The notes under the pieces were generated by a model that searched no databases, was not told where the DNA came from, and saw nothing but the letters and a program-made list of their open reading frames with translations. From positions 19,793,001 to 19,857,000 of the forward strand of contig JAUCBN010000006.1 of assembly GCA_035048815.1 (NCBI GenBank): a stretch of 64,000 bases of DNA. The letters are read 5' to 3'. Source of the stretch: Abelmoschus esculentus (Eukaryota; Streptophyta; Magnoliopsida; Malvales; Malvaceae). Made by a program: the position numbers and the translations under genes. This document shows, piece by piece, positions 25,001-36,574 of the stretch. The stretch's first letter is position 1; each line of letters begins with the position of its first letter.

Positions 25001-28000
25001 AACTCCCCAAGTAGGTTATATGTTATTCCCATAAATTGTTTATGGAGTTCAAAAACTTTATTCTTGGTATACAAATAATTGTTAAGAAGTAAAATATTGT
25101 GTTTTCCCATTATAGTCATATTTAATTCTAATTCTTCAAAATTTTGTTTTCTTCTGTATTGAAGTGCTTGCTTTTGACCTTTTCGCTTTTGGAAGTGAGA
25201 AACAAGTACCAAAAACTAAAAGTAGTATCTTAAGATTTACTTAGATTGAGGTTATTGTTCTTATTTATACAAAATGCTAGCACAAGAAAAGGAAAATAAA
25301 GTCCTAGAGGAGAGGGGAAGGGGGACACTAGAGGAAGGAGGTAGAATGCTCCTAATGGGTCTAGAACTAGAGTCGTTCCTATATTTTAGTAGCCTTAGGA
25401 CGAATCATAAAATTAATCTCCTATTAATAAGTATTAGAAAAATTAGCTCTTTAATAAGATATATTAAAAAAATAATAATTTGAGTATCTATCTACTAGCA
25501 AATACTGGAACAATTAGTCCCCTAATAATAACTATTGATAAAAATAAATAAATCTTTAATAACAAATTTGGAAATGAATTTTAATAGTGGCCCCCTGATA
25601 ACAAATATTAACAAAAAATCGAGCCCTCTAATAACAAGTATTCAAAAATTAGGGCCCTAAGAACAATTGTTGAAAAAATTATACCTCTAATATATGCACT
25701 GAGAAAAATTGGAACCTGATACTAAATATATTAAAAAAATAAATTTAAGAGTAAGCCCCTAATAACAAGTGTGGTTAAAATTTGAGCTTATAATAACAAA
25801 TGTTTAAAAATGAGATATGTATAACAAGTATTGAGAAAAATTAGACACCTAATAACAAATATTAAAAAATAAAATTTAAGAGTAGATTTTTATTAACAAA
25901 TATCGAAGGAAAATTGAACCCTAATAATAAGGGTTAGAAATTGGGTCATTAAAAAAATAAAATTTAAGAATAAATCATAAATAATAATTATTAAGATATT
26001 GGACCATAATATCAATATTATAAAAAAATTGGGACCTGGGCAAACCTTCTTTCGTCCATGCCTAGATACGGCTCTGTCTAGAATCCATGGCCTAAGAGAA
26101 TATATGGAACAAAGATGAGCGGCTTGGTCAACTAACCAAATGTGTTTGTTCAATAGTCCTAACTTCTGGCTCAAGAATAAAATATAGCTACAAATATAAT
26201 TAAAATTAAATACAAGCTGTAACACCTTGACCTTGTAAGTGTTACCATACGACACTTCTTACTCCTTGTTCATCTGAGCATTATCTATGTTAAGCATCCA
26301 ACCTAAAACCAATCAACAATAATTTGAGGCCCAACTTGAATATAAGATCACAAGAAACCAATATTTACTAGATATAAGGAACAAGGATAGAGTCACTTGA
26401 AAGAGAAAAATTGCTTGTTTTATTCCTACTATTGACAGGCCTTTTATATGACTTTCAAACTGATTTATAGCCTTATTTACAGACCACAAATCAAGAGAAA
26501 GATCAATAATTTGAGAGAATAAAGGACAACTATTAGATTTTTTTCTAAAAAACAATGATTGTCAGCTTTTACTATAATTACATGTAATTAATCGATCTTT
26601 TCCTAAACAATTCTGATTTTCAACAGTGTCAAAGTTGGGATTGGAGGATAAAACGTAAATGTTTAAAAGTGGGAGCAAACAAATTCACAATTAATCCATT
26701 TTTTAATTTTTCTAACATAAATAAAAGGTAAAAAAAATTGGGCAAAGGCCCTCCCACCGTACACATACTTTCATTCCTGAGTGGATATCACCGCTTGATA
26801 GCCTACATCTCATGTTAAATGGTTTAACCCCCTTTCATTTTATAGAAACACTAAGTGGAACATGCCATTGCATTGAAAATTGACTTTCCAACTTGAATTG
26901 CTTATTTTTATGTATCATTGCTCTAGCACTAGGACAACTTCTTGGCTTTATCTGGCCCAATTTAAACTCCTTCAAGCTTCAATAGTTTGAATTCCATCGA
27001 AATCCCTATACCATAACCATACTCTTACGGTTGAGCTTGTTATTGTTATTACCATTTTTTAAAAGGGTGTTAAAATACCTTTTTTTCAAAGCACTTCAAG
27101 TTATTTTCCTTGAATATTTTTATATACTTGCTTCCTTTGATGCTCCCGCCTCCCACTTCTTGTTTTTTAAAGTACTCAAGTCCAAAACTTATGTCAATGC
27201 ACAACCGGATATGGGTGTGGGGATATAACTCTTCTAAACCCTCCAAAGTACATTGAAAAACTTTAAAAAAGTTGAACATACTCATGTAGGGCACATACCT
27301 GTATTAGACACACTTGAGTCTGAGTAACATAGCTTCGTACAACAAAGTTTGAGAAAGTATATCTTCTAATCTTACCATCTATCCGTGTTCTTTTTTTTGT
27401 CCTAGACACAAGAGTTGCAGATCAGAAGGTGTTCTCCTTTACTGGAAAGATCATCATTGTCAAGTAATGGTGCACTGGTCTCGGATGAATGGAAAGCAGT
27501 CCCAGACATTTGGAGATCCTCAGCTGAAAAGTATGGTGATCGAGTAGCATTAGTGGATCCATATCATGATCCACCCTCTACCTTGACGTATAAGCAGGTA
27601 ACTTTTTGCTTCTAGACGTTATTACAAAACTATTTAGATATACACTGAAGTAGAAAATGTGAAGCGCAGTTCATAATTTGTTAAACTAATATATGACTAC
27701 TGATTTCTTTCTTTTTTTTTTTGCATGTCAAATTGTTTTAATAGTTCATAAAATATATATTTCTTTTTCAACATGCCATTATTATTTCCAGTAATTATGT
27801 AGAACAATTCATTATATCTTTCAATTGCCTTATATTCAATTCATTGCTTATTTCAGTTGGAGCAGGAAATATTGGACTTTGCTGAAGGTTTAAGGGTTAT
27901 TGGAGTAAAGCCAGAAGAGAAGTATGTACTTTTTGCTGATAATTCTTGCCGGTGGCTTGTTGCAGATCAAGGTGTGTATCATTTGTAATTTATCATTAAC

Positions 28001-31000
28001 TTCCTTTCTGATGTCCATAAGCTAAAAGATAAGGTTCCTTGGTAATGTACTTGTATTACCTACCATATGTATAATCTAAACATGTCATTGCTAGTTTAAT
28101 ACACATATGATCTTGTTAAAGGGTTTCTATTTTTCCTGCTTTTTATTATAGGACTCGGTTCTTTTGGATAAATTCCTTTACTTGCTTTTAAATCAGAGGC
28201 ATTTAAATCCGTCTCTGCAGAATTAGTAAGGGATGAAGATATTATGTTCAATGTAAACAAGTCAGACTACAGATTGGGTGGGAAGCTGAATAACTTGATA
28301 TTGAATCAGTAGCCTAAAACATGTTCTTTTAGATTTTAATCTATGATTATGCACTAAGTTTAAACCTTATGCAGCCATATATCTTCTATTTCATTTCTAG
28401 ATGCTCCACTTCCAATGAACCTGTCGTTCCCAATGATTTTAAGGATGATCTATTTTCAGAATCAGATGACTTAGGCTGGAGCCTTCTTGTTGCATCATAT
28501 TGAGCAAACTAAATGGACTTTTATTGTAAAAGCTCCATTCTTTAGATTATAACCATCAACTGCGTCTGGTTTTATGATTTTATTTTTTCTTGTGGGCAGT
28601 GAAGGTTCCCCTATATACAACAGGCCTCTTCCTTTTTTAAGTCTCAAAACTTAGCACTAGTTTAGCATTTCTGTTGCGTTTGAAAAGTGCTTTTGAAAAG
28701 CTTGGTTTGCAAAAGTGGTGAAAAAGTGATCTGGAAAAATAGAATATAAATTTAAATATTTTTTAAGCAATTAATATATATTTTTGTAAAATTTAATTTG
28801 AATTTACAAATGATACTTAGATATTAAAGTCAGATAGATATAATTATTTGATTGAAACCAGATTTTTGGTTTGGTTCCAAAAGCTAGTTTGAAAAGTACT
28901 TTTGAGTAGGCAAAGCAATGGTAAACAAGGTTACTGTGTTTTCACTTTGAAAGTAGGTTATTCATTATTTTATCTTGAAATTGCTATAAGATTAGAATCC
29001 AATGTAGGAACACTTTTATATTTTACTGTCTCAACCGGATTAGTAGTTCAACTTATGAATTATTAAAATAACTTTGGAATAATGTTTTGGCTAGGTATAA
29101 TGGCAACAGGAGCAATTAATATTGTACGAGGGTCAAGATCAGCTGTGGACGAGCTTTTACATATATACAATCATTCAGAAAGGTTCAGGGAAATAATTGC
29201 TTTTGTGATAATACTTCGATGTTTCTTTTCTTTTCTCCGTTTTGAAAAACAAAACACTTGTTGTTAGTTATTTATTGTGCACTAAAGTATCTATTTTCAC
29301 TTTAGTTTCAACAGGTATGTTACTAGGACTTCTGGGATTTACCCCTTCATTGAGCATTCATAAATTCCTAATACTGATTATTGGTAATGTTTTATAGTGT
29401 CAATTTGGTAATCCAAAATTTCTCTGCATGTAATCATGAAATATGGTTTCATGAAGTAATCATTATTCTCATGAACAGTTAATTGTTGTTCAAAATGTAT
29501 ATAACACACATGCAAGCTCACAGGAACCTCATGTCTTCTGATCAGCCATTGTTCTTATATTTTGAAGTTATAGATGCTTAGGTTTCTTTATCCAGGTTAT
29601 GCCTTCATTTTGATTTGTACTACAGAAGTTGCTGATTTTATATCATTGTTATGGACTTATGACAGTGTTGGGCTTCTTGTTGACAATCCTGAATTTTTCA
29701 ATCGTCTTGCCGGGAAATTTTGTTCCAATGCAACGATGAGATTTATTGTTCTACTTTGGGGTGAAAAATCACGCCTTGCCGGCAATGAACCACTTGGTAT
29801 ACCTGTATTCAGTTATAAGGAGATTGTGAATTTAGGAAGAGAGAACCGTGCTGCCCTTAACGATTCTCTTGATGCTAGTAAGTTGATTGACTGCAGAATT
29901 TGGATAATCTATTTTACCTTGCCATTTTGTTTTCCTTGAGTTTGTTATTTAATTATGTATTTGGGTATTCTCTTAGGTGTTGTCCTTTTGGTTGTCCAAA
30001 GCATTAACTGAATAGAGACTAAGATCTTATCTGTCCAGCTGCATAATCAAATTTATTCACAGCCTTTGTTTTTTCTCCTTGTCTATTACCTGCTATATTG
30101 TTCCTAAATAGCTGCTTCATACATGATGATATTGGTATGGTAGTTTGCATGTTACTGCTATTTAATCATGCACGTCGTATGACTTGTCTAAATCATATTG
30201 TTTTACAATGAGTTTCCTTGATAGAATTATAGCAGTTTGGCTAAATTTGATTTCAGGAAAAGGTTACAAATATGAAGCCATCAGCTCAGATGATATAGCT
30301 ACTCTGGTATATACAAGTGGAACCACTGGTAATCCAAAAGGTGTTATGCTTTCGCATAAAAATTTATTACACCAGGTAACTTCTTAGGACACTGATTTAG
30401 GGATTCTAGTCCTCATAAGTTCCAAAATAACAATGTTTTAATCCAGTACTGAGCCATTTTTTTCTCATCTGAAGTATTATGCTTATATATGAAGAGAGAA
30501 CTAGTGAATATAGTGAAATGGTTAGTAGATATATGATAATGTATCTACTGAAAAAGAATCAGATTAGCTATTGCCATCTCAAATTAATGTTTACATATAT
30601 GAAAAAAGCATATTCAGATTGCAGATTTGAACATATTCGAATAGTGGATGTCCAAGAATTAACATCTGCATAATCTTGGAATCATGAATAGTAATTAATT
30701 TCAAAATTTGACTATTATATGATATTCACAAATATTTAAATCCACATTATCTATTGCCATCCCTAACTGATCCAAAGGACTTTGAGCTCTATGCTTGAAA
30801 TCTAGACTGTCTCATATTGCCATGTATTTGTGGCTTATCTTTCTACAGAGAACATTCAACTATTTTTTGTTTCTTATCATTGAAAGTAACCCCTTTCTTA
30901 ATTAATCTATCCTTAATTGTTTTGTCTGATTCATTTTTCAGATAGAAAATTTGGGGGTTCTTGGACCTGCTAAACCAGGGGACAGATTTCTGAGCATGCT

Positions 31001-34000
31001 TCCCACTTGGCACATGTATGAGAGATCTTGTGAGTATTTCCTATTTACGCGTGGAATTGAGCAAGTCTATACAACTGTGAGAACTTTGAAGGTATTGTTT
31101 ATTGTAGGGTTGCGTTTTTTATTTTATCTAGAATAATTTGAAAACACTAAACAATTCAACTTATCCAGTGCCATATTTACATTCAACGATTCTCTGCATT
31201 GCATGATTATTTGTGTTTTTGTTCACTTATTTACATGTTAATTATATATGTTGGTTTTGCTTTGTAGGATGATCTCAGAAATTATAAGCCAGATTACATG
31301 ATTTCTGTACCTTTAGTGTATGAAACACTCTATAGGTATGTCCTTTACTCGGTAATTTTAGATTAATTCTAGACGGTCAAGCTTCATCATGCATGATTAA
31401 TTGATTAAAGACCGAATCTGATTAATCAAAATGATTTCCTTTTGGGATAAATGTCGCTTTCTCATCCTATGTGTTCGACTGGTTTCCACATATAAACTAT
31501 CAGGTTTTCACGTCTAAACTGTCCTACTTAAATGCTATTTATACTGCTATGACGAGTCTCCGGTAAATCTTATTGCTTGAGAAACTCTTTGTTTTATAGT
31601 TGCAGCTTTTAAAGTATTTTGGATTACCTTGCAGTGGGATTCAAAAGCAGATTTCTACGAGCCCCAGTGCTATAAAATTAATGGTACTTTCATTCATAAG
31701 GATCAGCTTGGCATATACGGAGTTGAAGAGAATTTACAAGGTGATGACAACTCAGCTGTTTTACAATTTTGATGAAACTAAAGATGAATTCTGCAAATTC
31801 TTTTTTTATACTTCCTGTGGCTTAATTTCTTTCTTTGAAGCTCTACAACTAGAGATAAATGAGAATTAGTTGCCAGTTTAATCTAATACCCATAGTTCTT
31901 TTAGATCATAAATTGATACTATTCTCTGTTTGAATCACGTTACGAGGAGAATTAATAACTCAAAATACAAGATTGCAACTTAAAGTAAACTAATAAGTTA
32001 ATCCTTATCAGATAATAGGATAGAGTCACGCCACATATATACAACATCCAGCTAACTTTTAGGATAGCATCTACAATTATCCCTTAATATTTACACGATC
32101 CTAACTTACATTAAGTAAACTGATGTATTGTGTAGCATATGGTGACTAGTCTAGAAGGTTATGGAACCAACCAAAGTGAATAATGGAAATTAAAAACTAT
32201 CATCCAATGTGGCTTTGACTTATTATTTTCTTAAGTATTTGTGTTCCACACATTTTTGGACATGGGTATGGGAACTCCAAATACACGAAAACCTATGTTG
32301 CATAGACTCAGGAGTTGGGTGTAGTGTTGGACATGGGCATATGTCCAACATGGGTATGTTGAATTTTCACCTGATTTCAGTGTATTTGGGAGGATTCTCA
32401 GAGGACCATATCTCCATAACAATGTCTGAGTATGTGTTGGATTTGAACATGATTATTCAATAAAAAATGAAGAGTTAGAGTTCAAGGCCAAGTAACATAG
32501 CTATTTTCTTGTTGGATACGACATATAATGAGTTCCAGTGCTACTAAACTGGCTAAAATATAACGTTCTTTAATTAGTTCCTTGTTTCAACTCCATTTTC
32601 CCTTTGCTTTTATTTGGTTTATAAGTCATTTCAACTCAATTTTGTCCCCTTTGCTTTTATTTGATTAACAGGGACTATGCCTAACAAGAAATCCAAAGGA
32701 ACCTTCATATGTTGTAGCCATGTTAGATTACTTATGGGCTAGAGTGATTGCTGCAGTATTGTGGCCATTGCATGCATTAGCTACGAAGTTTGTCTATGAA
32801 AAAATCCGCTCTGCTATTGGAATACAAAAGGTTTGATCTATTTACTCGGTAAACTTGTTGAAGTTTTCGTATTCCAGCTGTTAAACTTACCTGTGTTTAT
32901 CAACCAATAAGAATCTGTATGTATTAATATGTTGTCTCAAACTCTTTTTTCTTGAAGTACCTGTTTCAAATACTCATGTTTAACAAATTTTTGGACAAGG
33001 GTATGGGGAATATCCCTCCAACGATCCTACAAATGCTTCGAAAAAGATACACAAAATTGAACATACGAGTGTTGGTTATATGCCCCTATTTGACACATAT
33101 AAGTCTGAGAAACCTAATGTATTCCTTGCAAAGATCCTTTTTGCTATGTAAATTTCATTTTTCTTCGTTCAGCATTTATTGTATTTTTGTTCCGTATTTT
33201 ATCTTTTATCTTATTTAATCATCCTCTAGACTGCCAAAAGCGGAGGTGGAAGTTTACCGACACATATTGAAAAGTTTTATGAGGTTAGTTGCTAATATGT
33301 TCTTAGTATTCAAACTAAAAGGTTAGTAGTCATCATCTGTTAGTTCATGGAGTCCCGTGCATGCAGGCAATTGGTCTAGAAGTAGAAAACGGATACGGTT
33401 TAACAGAAACAGCCCCGTGCATTGCTGGTCGTCGACCTTCTTATAATGTAAGATGCCTCTATCTCTTTCTATTATCACTTTTATCTGAAACTGCTCTCTT
33501 TATTCCATGCTACCTGGGAGAGTGCATTGACTTCCCATGAGCAATGTGAAGAAATTTTTCTTTATCACATGAATATGGAGATATGGCCCTACAAAAGCCT
33601 TTCAAATACAAGAAAAAATTATAAAAAAATTGAACATACTAATATGTCATTATCTTAATCCTTTTGCATTTAAGTGGACCTTATTCATGTACTTTCTTTG
33701 GTCTAAATTACCGAACTTGAGAAACAGTGTTCCATTATATGATAATCTCTCATGTTTTACTTTTGAAGGTTCTTGGTTCTGTTGGGCATCCAATTCCTCT
33801 CACAGAATTCAAAATTGTAGATCCTGAAACAGATGAAATCCTCCTACCTGGTTCCAAGGGTGTTATCATGGTTAGGGGGCCGCCAGTGATGAAAGGTTAC
33901 TATAAGGTAATATTACGTTGAAATTTGCTATTCAAAAATTAGTTTGAATACTAAGAACATATTAGCCACAACATGCAGTCTGAGCTTGTAACCTTCTTTG

Positions 34001-36432
34001 GTTATTTATTTTCACCAAGAGAATCAAGAACTTAAGACATTAGCCACAAATAATTCGAAATTAGTGAAATAAAGTGGGACTTGTATGTAGCACCCAAACA
34101 ACTGAACTCTGCTCAAATGTTTTATTTGATACCTGAAGTTTAACAATTCACAATTAGGTACTCAAACTTTGCTTCAGTTAGATAGTTTGCAGCTAAGAAT
34201 ATCTCCATTAGTTGAACGGCTGATGTTGCATAAATCTGGTGATAGCATGTCTAACTCCTATTGACCTTTTTCCTTTTGGCCACAACCAAGGAAGTTGGTG
34301 AGAGTTCTACAATTAACAAAGTTGAATGACCCGATCATGATTTTGTTTTCTTCTTACATCAAATGTGTATTAATCTGTAAAGATGTTTATAACTGGTCTT
34401 GTATAAGTTATGGCTTAGTTTTAAAAGGCGCACTCAGGCGCAAAAGGCCTTTGGTGCAGGGCGCAGAGACTCCCCTTTCGTAGGCTAGGCATATTTTTTG
34501 TGTTAATGGTTTATGTTTGTTTAGAGACTAGACTATGATTTAAAGTTTAAGTTTAAAATTAGATATTAAATTTTAGATTTTATAATTTAAATAAGAAAGA
34601 TTGTAAAAAATGTAAATGTTATTTAAAATAAATCACTATAATACATAAACAATGTGAATAAACAATTTAATTTAATAATTTTTTGGAATTTGGCAGTGGG
34701 AATTTTTTACTTTTGCAAGTGCTAGGGTAGCAGGTGACTTGACCAAAGAAACAAAATATGCTTAGTGTTACAAATCCTTAGGCTGACATATAGGCTATTT
34801 ATTAGGCTAGAATATATTATAATTAATATAATATATTATGTTACCTAGTTTAGTTAAATTAAATTTGTATATATAGCCCCATATGCTTATGAATAATATG
34901 AAGAAAATTTATAGACACGGACTATCTCAGGTTTGTGTTTAAGGATTCAATGTTGATAATTAAGAAGCCAATATTTCTGCTGTTTTTCGGTTGTGTAGAA
35001 AACAAAAAAAAAACTAAATGAAGCGAAGAAAAAAATAAACATGTATAATTTCTATTTTTCCTTTATGAAACACCTATTATCTTTCAAAATAGAAAAGATA
35101 TTTACAATATAGTTTTGTTGGACCAATTTTGTTGGTTGAAGAAAGAAAGAATTCTGAGAGTATAAGTGTATAATAGTTTTATTCTTCTAGGAATTCAGGA
35201 TTAAGCTTCTGTTGTTTACCAGTTTCATATTGCATGCAATTCATGAGTTGCTGTGGCATTTAGATGACATTTTCTGGTCATTTTTTGCATTAGAATCCAC
35301 TGGCTACGAGGCAGGCCATAGATGAAGATGGTTGGCTAAACACTGGTGATCTAGGTTGGATTGCTCCTCATCATTCAGTAGGGAGAAGTCGACGATGTGG
35401 AGGTGTGGTGGTTTTCGAAGGACGTGCCAAGGACACTATTGTTCTTTCTTCTGGTATATTTTAATGCCTCTTAAACACGTATAGCTCTGATAGTGCAATC
35501 TTCATACTAGTGATCCAAAACAAATCATCTCCTTGTAGCCTTGATTTGGCCAATTAAGTCCTTTTTTGCATTTCCTTTTATATTTGCTCAGATAGATATC
35601 ATGTCACGTTTGGCGACAAAGTAATAACTAATAACATATGGTCATATGCACTTATTCAAATAGGTGAAAATGTTGAACCTTTAGAGATTGAAGAAGCTGC
35701 CATGAGGAGTGCTCTTATTCAACAGATTGTCGTCATCGGCCAGGCAAGTAGAGCACTTTTAGAGATTGAAGAAGCTGCAAATGTATTGATTGCTTCCATC
35801 TTTTGATTTGGCTTCTAAACTTTATTTGTTGATTGACATCTTCCAGGATCAACGACGCCTTGGCGCTATCATTGTCCCGAACAAAGATGAAGCACTCCTA
35901 GCAGCAAAAAATGCATCTATTGTAGATTCAGACGCCGTCGAACTTAGCAAGGACAAAATTACAAGCATGCTATATGATGAATTGAGGGACTGGTAATAAC
36001 CGAGTTATTTTAGTTTCGATTAAGGTTCTCTACGAGTAGCATAGACTCGTTTCTTGCTTTTCTATGTTATCGGATTTGTTTCAACACCCTTTAAAACGTT
36101 TCATGTATCTTGTTATTACAAGAAGGTTTAGTTGATTGGAACATGAGTGGCAAGGCTGTCGTCTGACTATTTTCTTTAATGCAGGACCTCGGACTGTTCA
36201 TTTCAAATCGGACCGATCCTGGTTGTGGATGAACCTTTTACGGTAACACTCATGCTGCCATTATGTGATCATTGATTCTTCGTATTTTACATGGAACTTA
36301 TGTCTCTATATACATGCACACACATTTTTTGGCTTGTAGATCGAAAGTGGCTTATTAACCCCAACCATGAAAATCCGAAGAGACCGAGTTTTGGCTGAAT
36401 ACAAGGAGGAAATAGCCAATCTCTACAAGTAG
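22099..36432 (+). CDS. AAE15/AAE16: Chloroplast acyl-activating enzyme (long-chain acyl-ACP synthetase), AAE15/AAE16-like
   Basis: Eighteen exons join in frame: 22099-22278, 27406-27597, 27857-27971, 29095-29182, 29666-29877, 30257-30375, 30942-31091, 31268-31335, 31635-31740, 32672-32830, 33230-33283, 33367-33447, 33769-33906, 35294-35453, 35664-35743, 35847-35992, 36185-36242, 36340-36432, giving 732 aa (Arabidopsis AAE15/16 are about 725). The ANL adenylation core is clear: YTSGTTGNPKG at 281-291, YGLTE at 491-495, NTGD at 570-573, and the catalytic-Lys region LTPTMKIRR with K713. The Ser-rich N-terminus before residue 60 fits a plastid transit peptide. The family ligates fatty acids to acyl carrier protein or CoA with ATP. 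An in-frame ATG at 22036 would add 21 residues. 22099 (aATGGCG) has the better context. The intron after exon 15 uses a GC donor. Confidence 0.93.
22650..23390. mobile_element. Possible non-autonomous element with GGGTACCCGG words
   Basis: Words such as gacccggtacccg, gaccgggtatccgg, gacccggtatg and gaccgggtacccgg recur through an AT-rich stretch and end near tcttccctatcccta. This resembles plant hAT-type MITEs with tccctatccctac ends, but the left terminus is unclear. Confidence 0.35.
23983..24242. mobile_element. Foldback MITE in AAE intron 1
   Basis: Inverted ends of about 45 bp: gagagattatattataggct and onward on the left pairs with the complement of the right end (gcatgatataatttctccccg). 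The two sides share gagattatat...cacgtcagt / cacatcagt. A second inverted pair, catgtcatt / aatgacatg, lies at the centre. The superfamily was not determined. Confidence 0.55.
25405..26035. repeat. Degenerate minisatellite, about 30-bp unit
   Basis: A unit of the form cccctaataacaagtattgaaaaaaattgg is repeated roughly twenty times with many substitutions and length changes (for example at 25496, 25528, 25630, 25756, 25843 and 25917). It is noncoding and lies within AAE intron 1. Confidence 0.7.
27178..27332. repeat. Interspersed repeat, copy 2
   Basis: It contains ggatatgggtgtggggatat, then a block with gttgaacatactcatgtagg, then a block with cacttgagtctgagtaacat. The same ordered blocks occur at 32945-33120 and in part at 5080-5215, 32228-32420 and 33560-33660. 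It is noncoding and its type is unknown. Confidence 0.6.
28655..28930. mobile_element. Probable MITE in AAE intron 3
   Basis: The left side has gcgtttgaaaagtgcttttg and the right side has gtttgaaaagtacttttgag, with AT-rich DNA between. Words of the AAAAGTGCTTTT type are typical ends of a common dicot MITE group. The exact boundaries are uncertain. Confidence 0.4.
32228..32420. repeat. Interspersed repeat, partial copy 3
   Basis: It shares cacacatttttggacatgg / gtatgggaactcc and ggacatgggcatatgtccaac with the related copies nearby. It lies in AAE intron 9. Confidence 0.45.
32945..33120. repeat. Interspersed repeat, copy 4
   Basis: The blocks ggacaagggtatggggaata, aaaattgaacatacgagtg and gacacatataagtctgagaa match those of the copy at 27178-27332 in the same order and orientation. 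It lies in AAE intron 10. Confidence 0.6.
35744..35846 (+). other. GC-AG intron in the AAE gene
   Basis: The exon ends CGGCCAG and the intron starts GCAAGTAG. The acceptor is CATCTTCCAG before GATCAACG. The joined frame continues the conserved protein (IVVIGQ then DQRRLGAIIVPN). A GT at 35748 would add 4 bases and shift the frame, so the GC donor is required. The donor CAG/GCAAGT matches the strong consensus known for GC-type donors. Confidence 0.85.
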
Positions 36433-36574
36433 ATTCCCTTCTTTGAAGACTGCAATAAGACTAGTCACGTAGGTTATCAGATTCCCTTTTTTTAAGACTG
36501 TACTAAGATTAGTCTCGTAGGTTATCAGATTCCTTTTTTTGAAGACTGCAATAAGACCAGTCATGTAGGTTATC
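36431..36574. repeat. Three 48-bp tandem repeats at the AAE stop codon and 3'UTR
   Basis: Units 36431-36478, 36479-36526 and 36527-36574 each start agattcc and end taggttatc, with a few substitutions between copies. The first unit begins with the last two bases of the stop codon TAG. Confidence 0.9.

Larger units (their letters stand above)
22279..27405 (+). other. First intron of the AAE gene, 5.1 kb, repeat-filled
   Basis: Donor ACCAAG/GTGATT and acceptor TTTGTCCTAG/ACACAA keep frame. Inside are a region rich in ccgggtacccggt (about 22650-23390), a foldback MITE (23983-24242), a degenerate minisatellite (25405-26035) and a copy of an interspersed repeat (27178-27332). No host gene was recognised inside. 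Confidence 0.85.

Noticed and set aside
25405..26035. CRISPR-like spaced repeats
   Set aside because: The units are degenerate, without constant spacers, and lie in a plant intron. Minisatellite is the better call.
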